Positions 1-7,770 of a stretch of DNA of 64,000 bases are shown here, in pieces. The translations under genes and the position numbers were made by a program. The DNA is taken from contig NZ_OZ244162.1 in assembly GCF_965216485.1 (NCBI RefSeq), positions 248,001 to 312,000 of the forward strand. The letters are read 5' to 3'. The number at the start of each line of letters is the position of its first letter. Within the stretch, counting starts at the first letter, position 1. The DNA is from Algiphilus sp965216485 (lineage in GTDB: Bacteria > Pseudomonadota > Gammaproteobacteria > Nevskiales > Nevskiaceae). Under the pieces are notes generated by a model. That model did not search any database. It was not told the DNA's origin and worked only from the letters and a program-made list of their open reading frames with translations.

Positions 1-98
1 TGATTGACCAGCGTCACACCGGCGAAGACGCCGACGGTGCCGACCACGGCCCAGGTGAAGGCACGCGAGTGCAAACGGAGGGGATTCATGTGATTCAT
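1..98 (-). CDS. tonB: TonB energy transducer, N-terminal fragment
   Basis: Only the first 32 or so codons lie in the window; the rest runs off the left edge. The start ATG (98-96) overlaps the exbD stop as ATGA. The visible residues are a short basic stretch (MNHMNPLRLHSR) followed by a hydrophobic segment (FTWAVVGTVGVFAGVTLV). This is the layout expected of the cytoplasmic tail and signal anchor of TonB. A second in-frame ATG lies at 89-87. The TonB call rests mainly on position, directly after exbB and exbD; no C-terminal TonB domain can be seen. Confidence 0.7.
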   Translation of the reverse strand, partial: MNHMNPLRLHSRAFTWAVVGTVGVFAGVTLVN

Positions 99-511
99 AC
101 GCCAGACCCTGCTTCCTGCTCGGTGGCGACGCCGACATCTTCGGCGCCGGCCAAGCGACATTGATCCACGACTTCCACGAGGCGGCCCGAAGGCACCTCG
201 GAATCGGTGACGACAAGCACACCCGGATTGCCGGCGGCGGCGAGCATGTCGCGCAAGCGGCTCTGGATGACCCAGACCCGAACCGGCTGGCCGTCGAGAT
301 AGGTGTTGCCCTGATTATCGATATAGACGCGAATCGCCTTGGTCGAGGACTGCTGCGCGGTCTGCGCACTGGGCCGGTTGATGTCCAGGTCCATGTCCTT
401 CACGAAGGTCGTGCTGACCATGAAGAAGATCAACAGAATGAAGACCATGTCGATCAGCGGTGAAATATCGATGCCGCTGGGCTCGCGGCTCTTGCGGAAG
501 CGACTGCTCAT
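95..511 (-). CDS. exbD: ExbD/TolR-family biopolymer transport protein
   Basis: A 138-residue protein with the standard ExbD architecture: a short cytoplasmic N-terminus, one membrane helix near residues 18-40 and a periplasmic domain. The helix carries the conserved acidic residue in ISPLIDMVFILLIFF (Asp21), which takes part in proton-driven torque or force transfer in the ExbB-ExbD motor. The later motif QGNTYLDGQPV matches the periplasmic fold of the family. Its start overlaps the exbB stop by 4 nt and its stop overlaps tonB by 4 nt, so translation is probably coupled. With ExbB it would power TonB-dependent outer-membrane uptake. Confidence 0.93.
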   Translation of the reverse strand: MSSRFRKSREPSGIDISPLIDMVFILLIFFMVSTTFVKDMDLDINRPSAQTAQQSSTKAIRVYIDNQGNTYLDGQPVRVWVIQSRLRDMLAAAGNPGVLVVTDSEVPSGRLVEVVDQCRLAGAEDVGVATEQEAGSGV

Positions 512-1137
512 GCCCGCACCTCCTGTTTCTGGTTATCGGCGTCTTCCGCGCACAGCAGATCGGTGAGCTGGGCGAGGTCGACTTCGATGCGTTGGGCGCG
601 CCGCGACAGGAAGCCGTGCACGACCAGGCCGGGAATGGCGATCGCGAGGCCGAACTGCGTGGTGATCAGCGCTTGTGAGATACCGCCGGCGATACCACCG
701 GACTGGGAAAACAACTGCATGTCCTGCAGCGAATCAAAGGTCTCGACCATGCCCACCACCGTGCCGAGCAGACCCAGCAGCGGAGCAATGGCGATGATCG
801 ACTGGGTCATGATCGAGAAGCCCTTCATCATCTGCCGATACTGACCAAAGGCGACATCCAGGTGGTCACGAAGATTGGGCAGGCGGCGCGCCTGAGCTTC
901 CAGACCCACGGCGACCGCATTCGGGACGATGCCACGCTTGGGAAGCGCATCCGCGCCCTTCTCGCGCACACGGTCGACCAGCAGCCGGATCGGATCATCG
1001 CTGCCGCGCTTGATGACGGCGATGCGATAACCCAGCCCGTACCACATGAGGACCGTTGCAATGACCAGCGGCGGCATGACGAAGCCGCCGGACCGGTAAT
1101 AGAACATCAGGTCGCCGACAAAGTCGCCGAAGCTCAT
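508..1137 (-). CDS. exbB: ExbB/TolQ-family proton channel protein
   Basis: A 209-residue MotA/TolQ/ExbB-family protein. The start MSFGDFVGDLMFYYRSGGFV at 1137 was chosen because it overlaps the upstream stop as ATGA, although the frame stays open much further. A first membrane helix lies near residues 18-37, a cytoplasmic region follows, and two helices come near the C-terminus in the conserved segment IIAIAPLLGLLGTVVGMVETF. The paired helices form the ExbB pore that surrounds ExbD helices. The separate TtpC-like protein just upstream has the same channel domain. That pairing, two ExbB-like proteins with one ExbD and one TonB, is the TonB2-type arrangement described in Vibrio. Confidence 0.9.
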   Translation of the reverse strand: MSFGDFVGDLMFYYRSGGFVMPPLVIATVLMWYGLGYRIAVIKRGSDDPIRLLVDRVREKGADALPKRGIVPNAVAVGLEAQARRLPNLRDHLDVAFGQYRQMMKGFSIMTQSIIAIAPLLGLLGTVVGMVETFDSLQDMQLFSQSGGIAGGISQALITTQFGLAIAIPGLVVHGFLSRRAQRIEVDLAQLTDLLCAEDADNQKQEVRA

Positions 1138-2525
1138 GCCCGGGCTCCGAGCTCCCGATACTTGTTCACCACATTGAGAGCGGCCTGCTCCATGCCATCC
1201 TTGATCCGCTCGGCCCAGCCGGAGAGCACGTTGCCCAGCAGCAGGGTCGGAATCGCCACGATGAGGCCAAGCTCCGTGGTCACCAGGGCGGTCGAAATGC
1301 CGCCCGAGAGCAACTTGGGATCGCCGGTACCGAATTCGGTGATGACGTCGAAGGTCGAGATCATGCCGGTGACGGTGCCGAGCAGGCCGAGCAGCGGCGA
1401 GATGGCCGCAATCACCAGCAGCAAGGTGCCGTAACGGTCGAGATAGTCGGACTCGCCGAGCGTGCTCTCGGAGATGATGTCGTCGAGGTGCTTGGGATCG
1501 CGGTCGAGATTGCGCAGGGCCGCGGCCACGACCTTGGCGGTGGCGCCGCCGGTCTTTTCGCAGACGGCCAGCGCCTCCTGGGGCTTGCCGCTGGCGACCA
1601 GATTGCCGACTTTCTCGGAGATGGTCTGGGTGTTGGCACCGGCGCGCGTCAGGAAGATGAAGCGCAGCAGGGCGAGCAAGGCCGCTATACCGCCGAGAAC
1701 CACAATGATCCACGCGATCGCACCACCGCTCTCGATGACCTCGAGCACGGTCTTATCACCGCTGTCGGCCACCGCGCGGTTGCGGTTCTCGATCAGGAAC
1801 AGGCCCAGGGTGTCCGGCTGCTGACCGGCGGCCAGCGCCTCGGCATCGGCCGCACTGGAATCAGGCCACAGCTTGAGCGCACCACCACCGGCCGGCGCCA
1901 GGGCACCGCTGCCCTGCTCGCTCACGCCGAAACTGGCGACCTGCCCGTAATGCACGACTTGGCCCTCGACTTCGGTACCGTCGGCAAGGAAGAAGGCGCC
2001 GTCTTCGACGCGGACCGTGCTGAACGCGCTCAATGCCTCCATCGCCGCGCCAAACCGGATTTGGGCGCGTTCCGGCAGTGAGGCGTCGGGCTGCTCCGCC
2101 GGCGCGAAGCCGGCGTCCTTGAGACTGGCGCGGGCCTGCTCCAGGGTGGCATCCAGAATGCCCTCGTCGCCGGTACGGGATTCCAGGGACTGGCGCGCGA
2201 CACTGAGCTGATCATTCACGCGATCGGCCGTGGACTCCAGGCTGAGCAGCTGGCTCTCGAGCTGATCCGTGTCCTGCTGCAGCTCGGAGATCTCGTTCTG
2301 CGCCTCGGTGCGGAAGCTGCGCAGGCGCTGTTCGAGTTCGCGCTTCTGTGCCACCAGGAAGGCGTATTCGCGCTGGTAGGCCTTGCGCAGCTCGTGCTCG
2401 GCGTTAGCGGACGACGCCGCCTGCTGACTGGCATTGGGTGCAGCTGCCGCTGCACCACCCTCGGCCTGCGCCCAGACAGCGGTGCTCAGGCCAAGTGCGA
2501 CGATGATTGCGGTAAGACGGATCAC
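1134..2525 (-). CDS. TtpC-like MotA/TolQ/ExbB protein with periplasmic coiled coil
   Basis: A 463-residue protein. A signal-type N-terminus (MIRLTAIIVALGLSTAVWA) is followed by a long charged heptad-rich stretch at about residues 40-120 (YAFLVAQKRELEQRLRS and onward), which should be a periplasmic coiled coil. A membrane helix sits near 270-290 (AIAWIIVVLGGIAALLALL). The C-terminal 170 residues are an ExbB/TolQ domain with the signature ISPLLGLLGTVTGMISTFDV. This fits TtpC, the extra component of TonB2 systems, which is required for TonB2-dependent iron-siderophore uptake in Vibrio. It starts in an ATGA overlap with the DUF3450 gene and ends in an ATGA overlap with exbB. The substrate here is unknown. 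Confidence 0.85.
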   Translation of the reverse strand: MIRLTAIIVALGLSTAVWAQAEGGAAAAAPNASQQAASSANAEHELRKAYQREYAFLVAQKRELEQRLRSFRTEAQNEISELQQDTDQLESQLLSLESTADRVNDQLSVARQSLESRTGDEGILDATLEQARASLKDAGFAPAEQPDASLPERAQIRFGAAMEALSAFSTVRVEDGAFFLADGTEVEGQVVHYGQVASFGVSEQGSGALAPAGGGALKLWPDSSAADAEALAAGQQPDTLGLFLIENRNRAVADSGDKTVLEVIESGGAIAWIIVVLGGIAALLALLRFIFLTRAGANTQTISEKVGNLVASGKPQEALAVCEKTGGATAKVVAAALRNLDRDPKHLDDIISESTLGESDYLDRYGTLLLVIAAISPLLGLLGTVTGMISTFDVITEFGTGDPKLLSGGISTALVTTELGLIVAIPTLLLGNVLSGWAERIKDGMEQAALNVVNKYRELGARA

Positions 2526-3304
2526 TGCGAGCCCTCCGCGAGCGGATTCGGAAGCTGGTAGTAGCCAGAGCGGATGTTCTTGTCGAGGGCATCGAACAGG
2601 GCCACGATCTGGTTCTGGTCGGCACCATCACTCACCGTCTGATAGCGCCACTGGCCGTCTTCCTCGACCGCCATGCCGACCTGCCCGTCTTCGGTACGGA
2701 AGAACAGACCGACCATGCCAAGCCGCGCCACATCCGCGAGCTGCTTCTGGCCACCCAGGTCCACCGACTGGCGGAACAGACCGGTTTCGCGGGCCAAGCG
2801 CAGTTCGTCTTCGTAGAAGCTCCACAGGCGGTTGACGCCCTTCGGCCCGGTCACGACCCCGGTGTCGAGCTGGGTCTGGATTTCATCCAGCGCCGCCAGA
2901 CGCTCCGCACGCTTGAAGGGCAGCTCGGCTTCGATGTAGGCGCGCATCTGGGTGATGGCCGCGTCCAGCATCGGCAGCAGATCCTGGGCATCGGCGGTCG
3001 CGCTCTGTGCCTCGGTGCGTGCCTCGTCCAGAGCCTTGCGCAGACGCTCGATCTCCAGCTCCTGACGCCGGATCTCGTTGGTCAACTGCCCCTTGCGCGA
3101 CAGCAACGCACGCATTTCCTGCTTGTGCGTTTCCTGCTCCTGATTGAGCTTGCTGTTGAGCGACTCCACGTCGCTGCGCAGGCTTACAAGATTGTCAGTC
3201 AGGGTATCGATGTCCTCGCTCTGCGCTGTGGCAGGCGAAGCAATACCCACGCCGACACCGATGAGCAGCGCAAAAAACGCGCGCCCGCGATGGATCCGAG
3301 TCAT
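2522..3304 (-). CDS. DUF3450-family periplasmic protein of the TonB2-type operon
   Basis: A 260-residue protein using the start MTRIHRGRAFFALLIGVGVG at 3304. This start gives a clean signal peptide ending near SPATAQ, whereas the longer frame would put 22 uncharged residues before it. Residues 30-100 are a strong coiled coil (LVSLRSDVESLNSKLNQEQE, LTNEIRRQELEIERLRKAL). The globular C-terminal half is typical of DUF3450. DUF3450 genes are regularly found upstream of ttpC-like, exbB, exbD and tonB genes, as here. The periplasmic coiled coil could pair with that of the TtpC-like protein, but this is inference. It is the first gene of the overlapping series. Confidence 0.85.
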   Translation of the reverse strand: MTRIHRGRAFFALLIGVGVGIASPATAQSEDIDTLTDNLVSLRSDVESLNSKLNQEQETHKQEMRALLSRKGQLTNEIRRQELEIERLRKALDEARTEAQSATADAQDLLPMLDAAITQMRAYIEAELPFKRAERLAALDEIQTQLDTGVVTGPKGVNRLWSFYEDELRLARETGLFRQSVDLGGQKQLADVARLGMVGLFFRTEDGQVGMAVEEDGQWRYQTVSDGADQNQIVALFDALDKNIRSGYYQLPNPLAEGSQ

Positions 3305-3389
3305 GGTTATGCGTCCAACTCCGCGAAAGTGGGCGCACGGTACCGCCGCAAGATGACGGTTTCGTGACAATGTTGTAACAATTCCGCGG

Positions 3390-3412
3390 AAGCCCCTGGC
3401 GACGGGGCTTTT
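3390..3412. terminator. Hairpin between thpR and the TonB operon
   Basis: AAGCCCC and GGGGCTT form a perfect 7-bp stem with a 7-nt loop. A TTTT run follows it on the plus strand, but there is no T-run in the minus-strand direction in which thpR is read. It could weakly separate thpR from the TonB operon. Confidence 0.35.
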
Positions 3413-3415
3413 CGA

Positions 3416-3958
3416 CTAGCACAAGGGCCAGCGCGCCACAATCCGGTAAGGCCCCGGCTTGCCATGCGCGCCGGATTCCACCAGCACGAAGTCCTCCACC
3501 TGCCAAAAAGGTGCCGGTGCCACGGGCCCGCACAGCGGCCGGCAAATGTGCCGCTGCAGGGTCACGTGGGGTCGAAATGGCGCTTCGCTCAGATCGACCC
3601 CGGCCTCGCGGCACAGGGCGCACAGCGCTGATGCCAGGTGCGGAAGGGCATCCGGCACCCGGCGCGGACCGAGCCACTGCACACGCGCCTCGCGGAAGTG
3701 GTCGATCCAATCCAGCTGCAGGGCAAAAGCGAAGGCCCTGACCTCGGCGGCCATTTGATGGAGATGCTGCGCCTGCGCCTGGCTGACCGTCCCCGCAAAG
3801 GCGAGCGTCAGGTGCAAGTGATCGCTCGGAACCGGCCGACCTCCCGCGTCCGGTTGGCGCCGGTACCGAAGCAGCGCGCTGCGCGTGCGCTCATCGGGCC
3901 AGAGCGCGAAGAACAGGCGCCGCCTTGCATCGGGCGGCACGCCTCGCACGGTGTGCAT
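3416..3958 (-). CDS. thpR: RNA 2',3'-cyclic phosphodiesterase (2H family)
   Basis: A 180-residue member of the 2H phosphoesterase superfamily, the usual length for bacterial ThpR (formerly LigT). The two catalytic HxTx motifs are present: HLTL at about residues 49-52 and HVTL at 131-134. The N-terminal RLFFALWPDE is characteristic of the family. These enzymes open 2',3'-cyclic phosphates on RNA and can reversibly form 2'-5' linkages in vitro; their cellular role is poorly defined. The start lies 8 nt after the stop of the secreted-protein gene upstream on the same strand, so the two are probably co-transcribed. Confidence 0.9.
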   Translation of the reverse strand: MHTVRGVPPDARRRLFFALWPDERTRSALLRYRRQPDAGGRPVPSDHLHLTLAFAGTVSQAQAQHLHQMAAEVRAFAFALQLDWIDHFREARVQWLGPRRVPDALPHLASALCALCREAGVDLSEAPFRPHVTLQRHICRPLCGPVAPAPFWQVEDFVLVESGAHGKPGPYRIVARWPLC

Positions 3959-3966
3959 TGTAGCCG

Positions 3967-4443
3967 TTAGGGCGCGCGCCTCTCCGCGTCCGCTCCCTCG
4001 TCGAAAAAAGGCACGCGAATGTCGGACAGCCCCTGTCGCATGGCATAGCGATGGGCCTCGGGCAAGGCCTCAAGGTCGGCGCGGCGGTAAGGCCGCTGCG
4101 CGCAATGCCGTTCGTAATGCGCCTTGAGCGCGTTCAGGGCGCGAACATCCGCGCGGAACTGCTGCATTTCCGCGTTAAAGGCTTCTGCACGTGCGTTGTA
4201 ATCGGGGCGTGCGGACGGGTCGGCGGCCAGCGCCCGTCGCTGCTCGGCCAGAGAGGCGCGCTGGACGTCGTTGGCGTGCGATTGCTCCAACAGACGCAGC
4301 GATTCCGTACGCAACCGGTGCACCTCGCTGGCGCAGCGCGCGAGCGCCTCGGGCGACAGCGCCCCATCCCCAGCCGGCTGCGCCTGGGCAATGCCGGCCG
4401 TCAGCGCCAGCGCCACACCCCATAGAACACTTCTTTGCCACAT
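3967..4443 (-). CDS. Hypothetical secreted protein, helix-rich
   Basis: I do not recognise the family. The 158-residue product starts with a signal peptide (MWQRSVLWGVALALTAGIAQA, cleavage likely after AQA). The remainder is charged and helical with a cysteine near residue 37 (LARCASEV) and another in HYERHCAQR, which might form a disulfide. It ends in an acidic-basic tail. The gene lies just upstream of thpR. The overall make-up resembles small periplasmic helical proteins of unknown function. Confidence 0.65.
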   Translation of the reverse strand: MWQRSVLWGVALALTAGIAQAQPAGDGALSPEALARCASEVHRLRTESLRLLEQSHANDVQRASLAEQRRALAADPSARPDYNARAEAFNAEMQQFRADVRALNALKAHYERHCAQRPYRRADLEALPEAHRYAMRQGLSDIRVPFFDEGADAERRAP

Positions 4444-4557
4444 GGTCTCGCTCCCGTTGATTCAGGCCGTTAGCTTGCAGGATTGTGGCGTCGCACTCAC
4501 GGCAGACGTGCGGCCTGTGGCACGGCCTTCATCGCACCGACCCAGGCGCGCGCGCAC

Positions 4558-5538
4558 TTACACGGTCAGATCGATCTGTTGCGCGGGACGAAGCCGGAAT
4601 TGCTCGTCCAGGAAGTACCCGGTGCTGCGAATCACACCGAGCTCCTGGTTGTGACCGTCCTTCAGTGCGAAGGGCGAGCCAATGTGCTGCAGCCCGATGG
4701 CGCGCACACCGCGTTCGGCCAGGCTCGACAGGCGCTCCTTGCCACTGCCGTCGCGCTCCCAGAGTCGCAGGGTCTGAAAGGCCGGGTCCTGGGCGTCGAT
4801 GAAGCCGTTGCCATCCGCGTCCAGCCGACGCAGGTCCGACCACGCATCGCCGCTGCGTGCGCCCAGAACCTCGCTGCCGTCATTGATGCGCCCGTCGCCG
4901 TTGCGGTCGGCAGTCAGCATGGCATTGCCCGGCGCGAGCACGGGCATGGCCACCATCGAGCCATCCGCCCTGAGGTCGAAGCCCAGCCGCTGATCGAGCA
5001 GCGCCACCCCCTGGCCATTGAAATTGAGCACCAAGGGATCCTGACGCCGGCCGGTCTCAAGCGAGAAGTGGCGTTCGCTGTAGAAGCTGCGGTCCATGCG
5101 CAGGAACAGCTCTCCATCCAGACGGCGGCCGTTGCCAAAGTCGAGCTGGGCGGTGATCCCGACCGTAATCGACTCGGCCTCGAAGAAGCGCTCTACCCGC
5201 TCGAAGCGAACACGTGGCGCGCGCTCTGTCTCCAGTGCCCCGAGTGCCAGCCGCCACCCCGCGTCCTTCTCCATTTTTGCGGACGGAGAAACCAGATCCT
5301 CGAGACGCACGCCGAACATCTTTTCCACAAATGCGACGAGGATGCGGATATTGAGCTGCTGCTGTGGACTTAGCTTGCGCTCGTCTGTGGACTCGGCCGC
5401 CAGCTCCTGCGACGGTGGCTCTGACGGCCGCTGGGCCGGCAGCGCGGCGGGCTCAATGATCAGCCGCTGCTGTACCTGACGCACGCTGGCGCGTGCACTC
5501 TGGCTGAGGAACTGATGAGTGGCATCGGTGATCTGCAT
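4558..5538 (-). CDS. EF-hand/calcium-loop protein of unknown function
   Basis: A 326-residue protein without an obvious signal peptide or membrane segment. The first 60 residues are Gln/Pro/Ser-rich and probably disordered. A central region at about 100-190 is beta-rich. Two calcium-loop motifs follow: DRNGDGRINDGSE at about 211-223 and DADGNGFIDAQD at about 240-251, both with the D-x-N/D-G-D/N-G pattern of EF-hand or dockerin-like loops. Similar tandem loops occur in large secreted bacterial proteins. The lack of a classical export signal could mean a type I or other non-Sec route, or a cytosolic role. No transporter gene is adjacent. The motifs are certain; the function is not. Confidence 0.75.
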   Translation of the reverse strand: MQITDATHQFLSQSARASVRQVQQRLIIEPAALPAQRPSEPPSQELAAESTDERKLSPQQQLNIRILVAFVEKMFGVRLEDLVSPSAKMEKDAGWRLALGALETERAPRVRFERVERFFEAESITVGITAQLDFGNGRRLDGELFLRMDRSFYSERHFSLETGRRQDPLVLNFNGQGVALLDQRLGFDLRADGSMVAMPVLAPGNAMLTADRNGDGRINDGSEVLGARSGDAWSDLRRLDADGNGFIDAQDPAFQTLRLWERDGSGKERLSSLAERGVRAIGLQHIGSPFALKDGHNQELGVIRSTGYFLDEQFRLRPAQQIDLTV

Positions 5539-5610
5539 GGCACGGCTCCACGGAACCCTGCCACGTTATCGACCAGTCTGAAGCCAGCTTGAGGCGACCG
5601 GACCGATGGC

Positions 5611-6000
5611 CTAGTTATTGCCGCGACAGGTGGTGGCCGCTTGCGACATCACCGCCCCATGCTGGCGCATGGCCTTGGCGATGGCGGGATGGCTATGGTC
5701 ACCGCCCGCGGCCTGAGCCTCCAGCATCTTGATGTAGTCATCCACGGCCGTGGAGCCGGCCTCCTTCTCCATGACGGAGAGGATGCAGCGCACCTCGGCG
5801 CGCCGCGCCGATGCGGAGCCCGAGGCAGAGAGCTGGGCACGCTCGGCGAGCTTATGCGATGCCGCGATGGCCGCGTCCACCTCCTGCTCAGTCACCGCCT
5901 GGGCCTGGAAGGATGCTGCCACCAGCAGCACACTGGTGAATCCGGCCCAAATCCTGGCCAGACCTTGTTGCCGCAACCGCAACAACGATGTTCCGATCAT
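5611..6000 (-). CDS. Hypothetical small exported protein
   Basis: A 129-residue product from the start MIGTSLLRLRQQGLARIWAG at 6000. A longer in-frame start at 6210 is possible but gives an arginine-rich leader without a signal. From 6000, a basic N-terminus and hydrophobic stretch (FTSVLLVAASFQAQA) form a plausible signal peptide. The mature part is short and helical with two cysteines (VRCILSV near residue 66 and TTCRGNN at the end), which could form a disulfide. I do not recognise the family, and neighbouring genes do not suggest a role. Confidence 0.5.
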   Translation of the reverse strand: MIGTSLLRLRQQGLARIWAGFTSVLLVAASFQAQAVTEQEVDAAIAASHKLAERAQLSASGSASARRAEVRCILSVMEKEAGSTAVDDYIKMLEAQAAGGDHSHPAIAKAMRQHGAVMSQAATTCRGNN

Positions 6001-6104
6001 CACGAATCGCTCATTTTTCCCGGAGGGGGACCACCGTGTGCACGGTATCAGGGCCTTCGGCGCGAACCAAGTGGGGGCGATAGTCGGCGGCCGCAGGCTG
6101 ACGT

Positions 6105-6893
6105 TCAGACGGGGCGACAGCCCAACCGCTCGGCAGGGATGTCGGGCGCGGCCTCCACCGCCGCCGCGGCAAAGTACCATCCCTGAAAGAGATGAATGCC
6201 GGCGTCCCAAAGCGCATGGAGTTCTTCTCGGCTTTCAATGCCTTCCGCGATGACCGTGATGTCCAGATCCGCGCACATGCTCATCACCCCCTTCACGATG
6301 GCGCGGCGAGACCGGCAGGTGTCGACACCGCGGATCAGCGCCATGTCGAGCTTGATGTAGTCGGGGTGCACATCCGCCAGCAGATTCAGACCGGAAAATC
6401 CCGCGCCGAAATCGTCGATGGCCGTCTTCATGCCAATGGCCTGATAGTGATCGACGATATTGCGCAGATGGGCATGATCGAGGACCTGTTCGCCCTCATT
6501 GAATTCAAGAATGATGTTCGAAACCGGGAATCCGACGCGTTGGGCAGCGTCCAGCGTGGTCTGAATGCAACGCTCCGGCTGGTACACCGCGTTGGGCATG
6601 AAATTGATGCTGAGACCGCAGTCGAAACCCAACCGCGCCGCCCATTCCACCGCCATGACGCGGCAGCGCTGATCGAAGCGATAGCGATTGTCATCATTGA
6701 CCTGAGCGATGACGGTCTGAGCGCCTTCGCCCCCTGGCCCGCGCACCAAGGCCTCCTGGGCGAAGATCGTGCCGGCAGCGACATCCACGATCGGCTGGAA
6801 GGCCATCGTGAAATCGAGATCGAGGCCCCCATTGCCGGTGCAGCCGCCGCAGCCTTGCCTGGAAACCGTATCGGAACCACTCTCTTTTGCCAT
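6105..6893 (-). CDS. Stand-alone EAL-domain c-di-GMP phosphodiesterase
   Basis: A 262-residue protein that is essentially one EAL domain. The start at 6893 was preferred over 6926 because a GGAGGAG ribosome site lies 9 nt upstream. Catalytic and metal-binding motifs are all visible: the EAL motif in QEALVRG, Asn in INFMPN, Glu in LEFNE, the DD pair in AIDDFGAGFSGL, Lys in YIKLD, Glu in VIAEGIES, and Gln in LFQGWYF. It should therefore hydrolyse c-di-GMP to pGpG. There is no GGDEF, PAS or membrane part. The N-terminus carries a CGGC pair (RQGCGGCTG) before the domain, which could be a metal or redox site. It is transcribed away from the lipoprotein gene. Confidence 0.88.
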   Translation of the reverse strand: MAKESGSDTVSRQGCGGCTGNGGLDLDFTMAFQPIVDVAAGTIFAQEALVRGPGGEGAQTVIAQVNDDNRYRFDQRCRVMAVEWAARLGFDCGLSINFMPNAVYQPERCIQTTLDAAQRVGFPVSNIILEFNEGEQVLDHAHLRNIVDHYQAIGMKTAIDDFGAGFSGLNLLADVHPDYIKLDMALIRGVDTCRSRRAIVKGVMSMCADLDITVIAEGIESREELHALWDAGIHLFQGWYFAAAAVEAAPDIPAERLGCRPV

Positions 6894-7123
6894 GGCAGCA
6901 GTCTCCTCCGGCCAAGGCAGCACCACAAGGCGGGTTGAGCTGCGTACGCTGACCGACTATCGGATAGCACTGCCCATGTACGGTGGACGTCGCCGCACTG
7001 CGTTTTCATCATCCGCGAAGTGCGGTGCGACCACGGCCGTGCCGCAGGCTCTTGACCGCAAGCCTCGACTCCGCCTTAAGCTCTCGACGGGAGACCAAGG
7101 CCCGACAAGGGCAGGAGAGAACC

Positions 7124-7618
7124 ATGACGACTCGCTTCACCATGCAACTGGGCGCCGCCCTCGCCACCAGCGTTGTGCTGGCGGCGTGTTCCAACGGAAA
7201 CGACAAGGCCAAGGCAGACCAACCGACCGCAGCCCCCGCTACGGCTGCACTCGAAGGGGCCTGCGACCAGTATCTGGAAACCTATAACAAGGTGTCCGAC
7301 ACCGCGATGGAGCAGTTTTACACCCTCTATCGCGCCGCCGGAGAATCGGAGGCCAGCATCGAGTCTGCCCGTGACCATTGGCGCTTCCTGGGTGGACAGA
7401 TTGAAGCTGCGATGCTCGAGGACGAGTGGGCGTCGCTCACCGCCTGGCACCGCAATCTGCAGGATCACCTGCACTCCATCGCCGTCCTGTCCGGAGAAAA
7501 TATGTATGACTTCCCGGAGCAGGCCGAACAGGCGGTGACCATGAGCGATCAACTTGAAGCCGAATATGTTCGCTGCAAGTTTCTGCGCAGCCTGAGCGAA
7601 GATACGACCGCCAACTGA
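7124..7618 (+). CDS. Putative lipoprotein, unknown function
   Basis: A 164-residue protein. The N-terminus MTTRFTMQLGAALATSVVLAACSNG is a lipoprotein signal with lipobox LAAC, so lipid attachment at Cys22 is expected. A CAGGAGAGAACC stretch just before the ATG provides the ribosome site. After a low-complexity Ala/Pro/Thr linker, residues 40-160 look like an all-helical bundle with two further cysteines (GACDQY and VRCKF) that could pair. I do not recognise the family. It ends just before a strong terminator and is probably a single-gene transcript. Confidence 0.7.
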   Translation: MTTRFTMQLGAALATSVVLAACSNGNDKAKADQPTAAPATAALEGACDQYLETYNKVSDTAMEQFYTLYRAAGESEASIESARDHWRFLGGQIEAAMLEDEWASLTAWHRNLQDHLHSIAVLSGENMYDFPEQAEQAVTMSDQLEAEYVRCKFLRSLSEDTTAN

Positions 7619-7688
7619 AGCAGGCGCAGCATCGCGAGCGGCCGACGGTGGGCGCCACGCCCGCCGATAAGGCGAGACCACCACAAAG

Positions 7689-7725
7689 AACGGCGGCGGA
7701 CCCGATGGATCCGCCGCCGTTTTTG
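7689..7725. terminator. Bidirectional intrinsic terminator
   Basis: A perfect 12-bp stem (AACGGCGGCGGA / TCCGCCGCCGTT) with a 9-nt loop, followed by TTT on the plus strand and a T-rich stretch (TTCTTTG) on the minus strand. It lies between the convergent lipoprotein gene and pntB and serves at least the former. Confidence 0.85.
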
Positions 7726-7770
7726 AGTCGCTTGGGGCCGGCATCCGCACGATGCCACTCCTTGCCGGGT

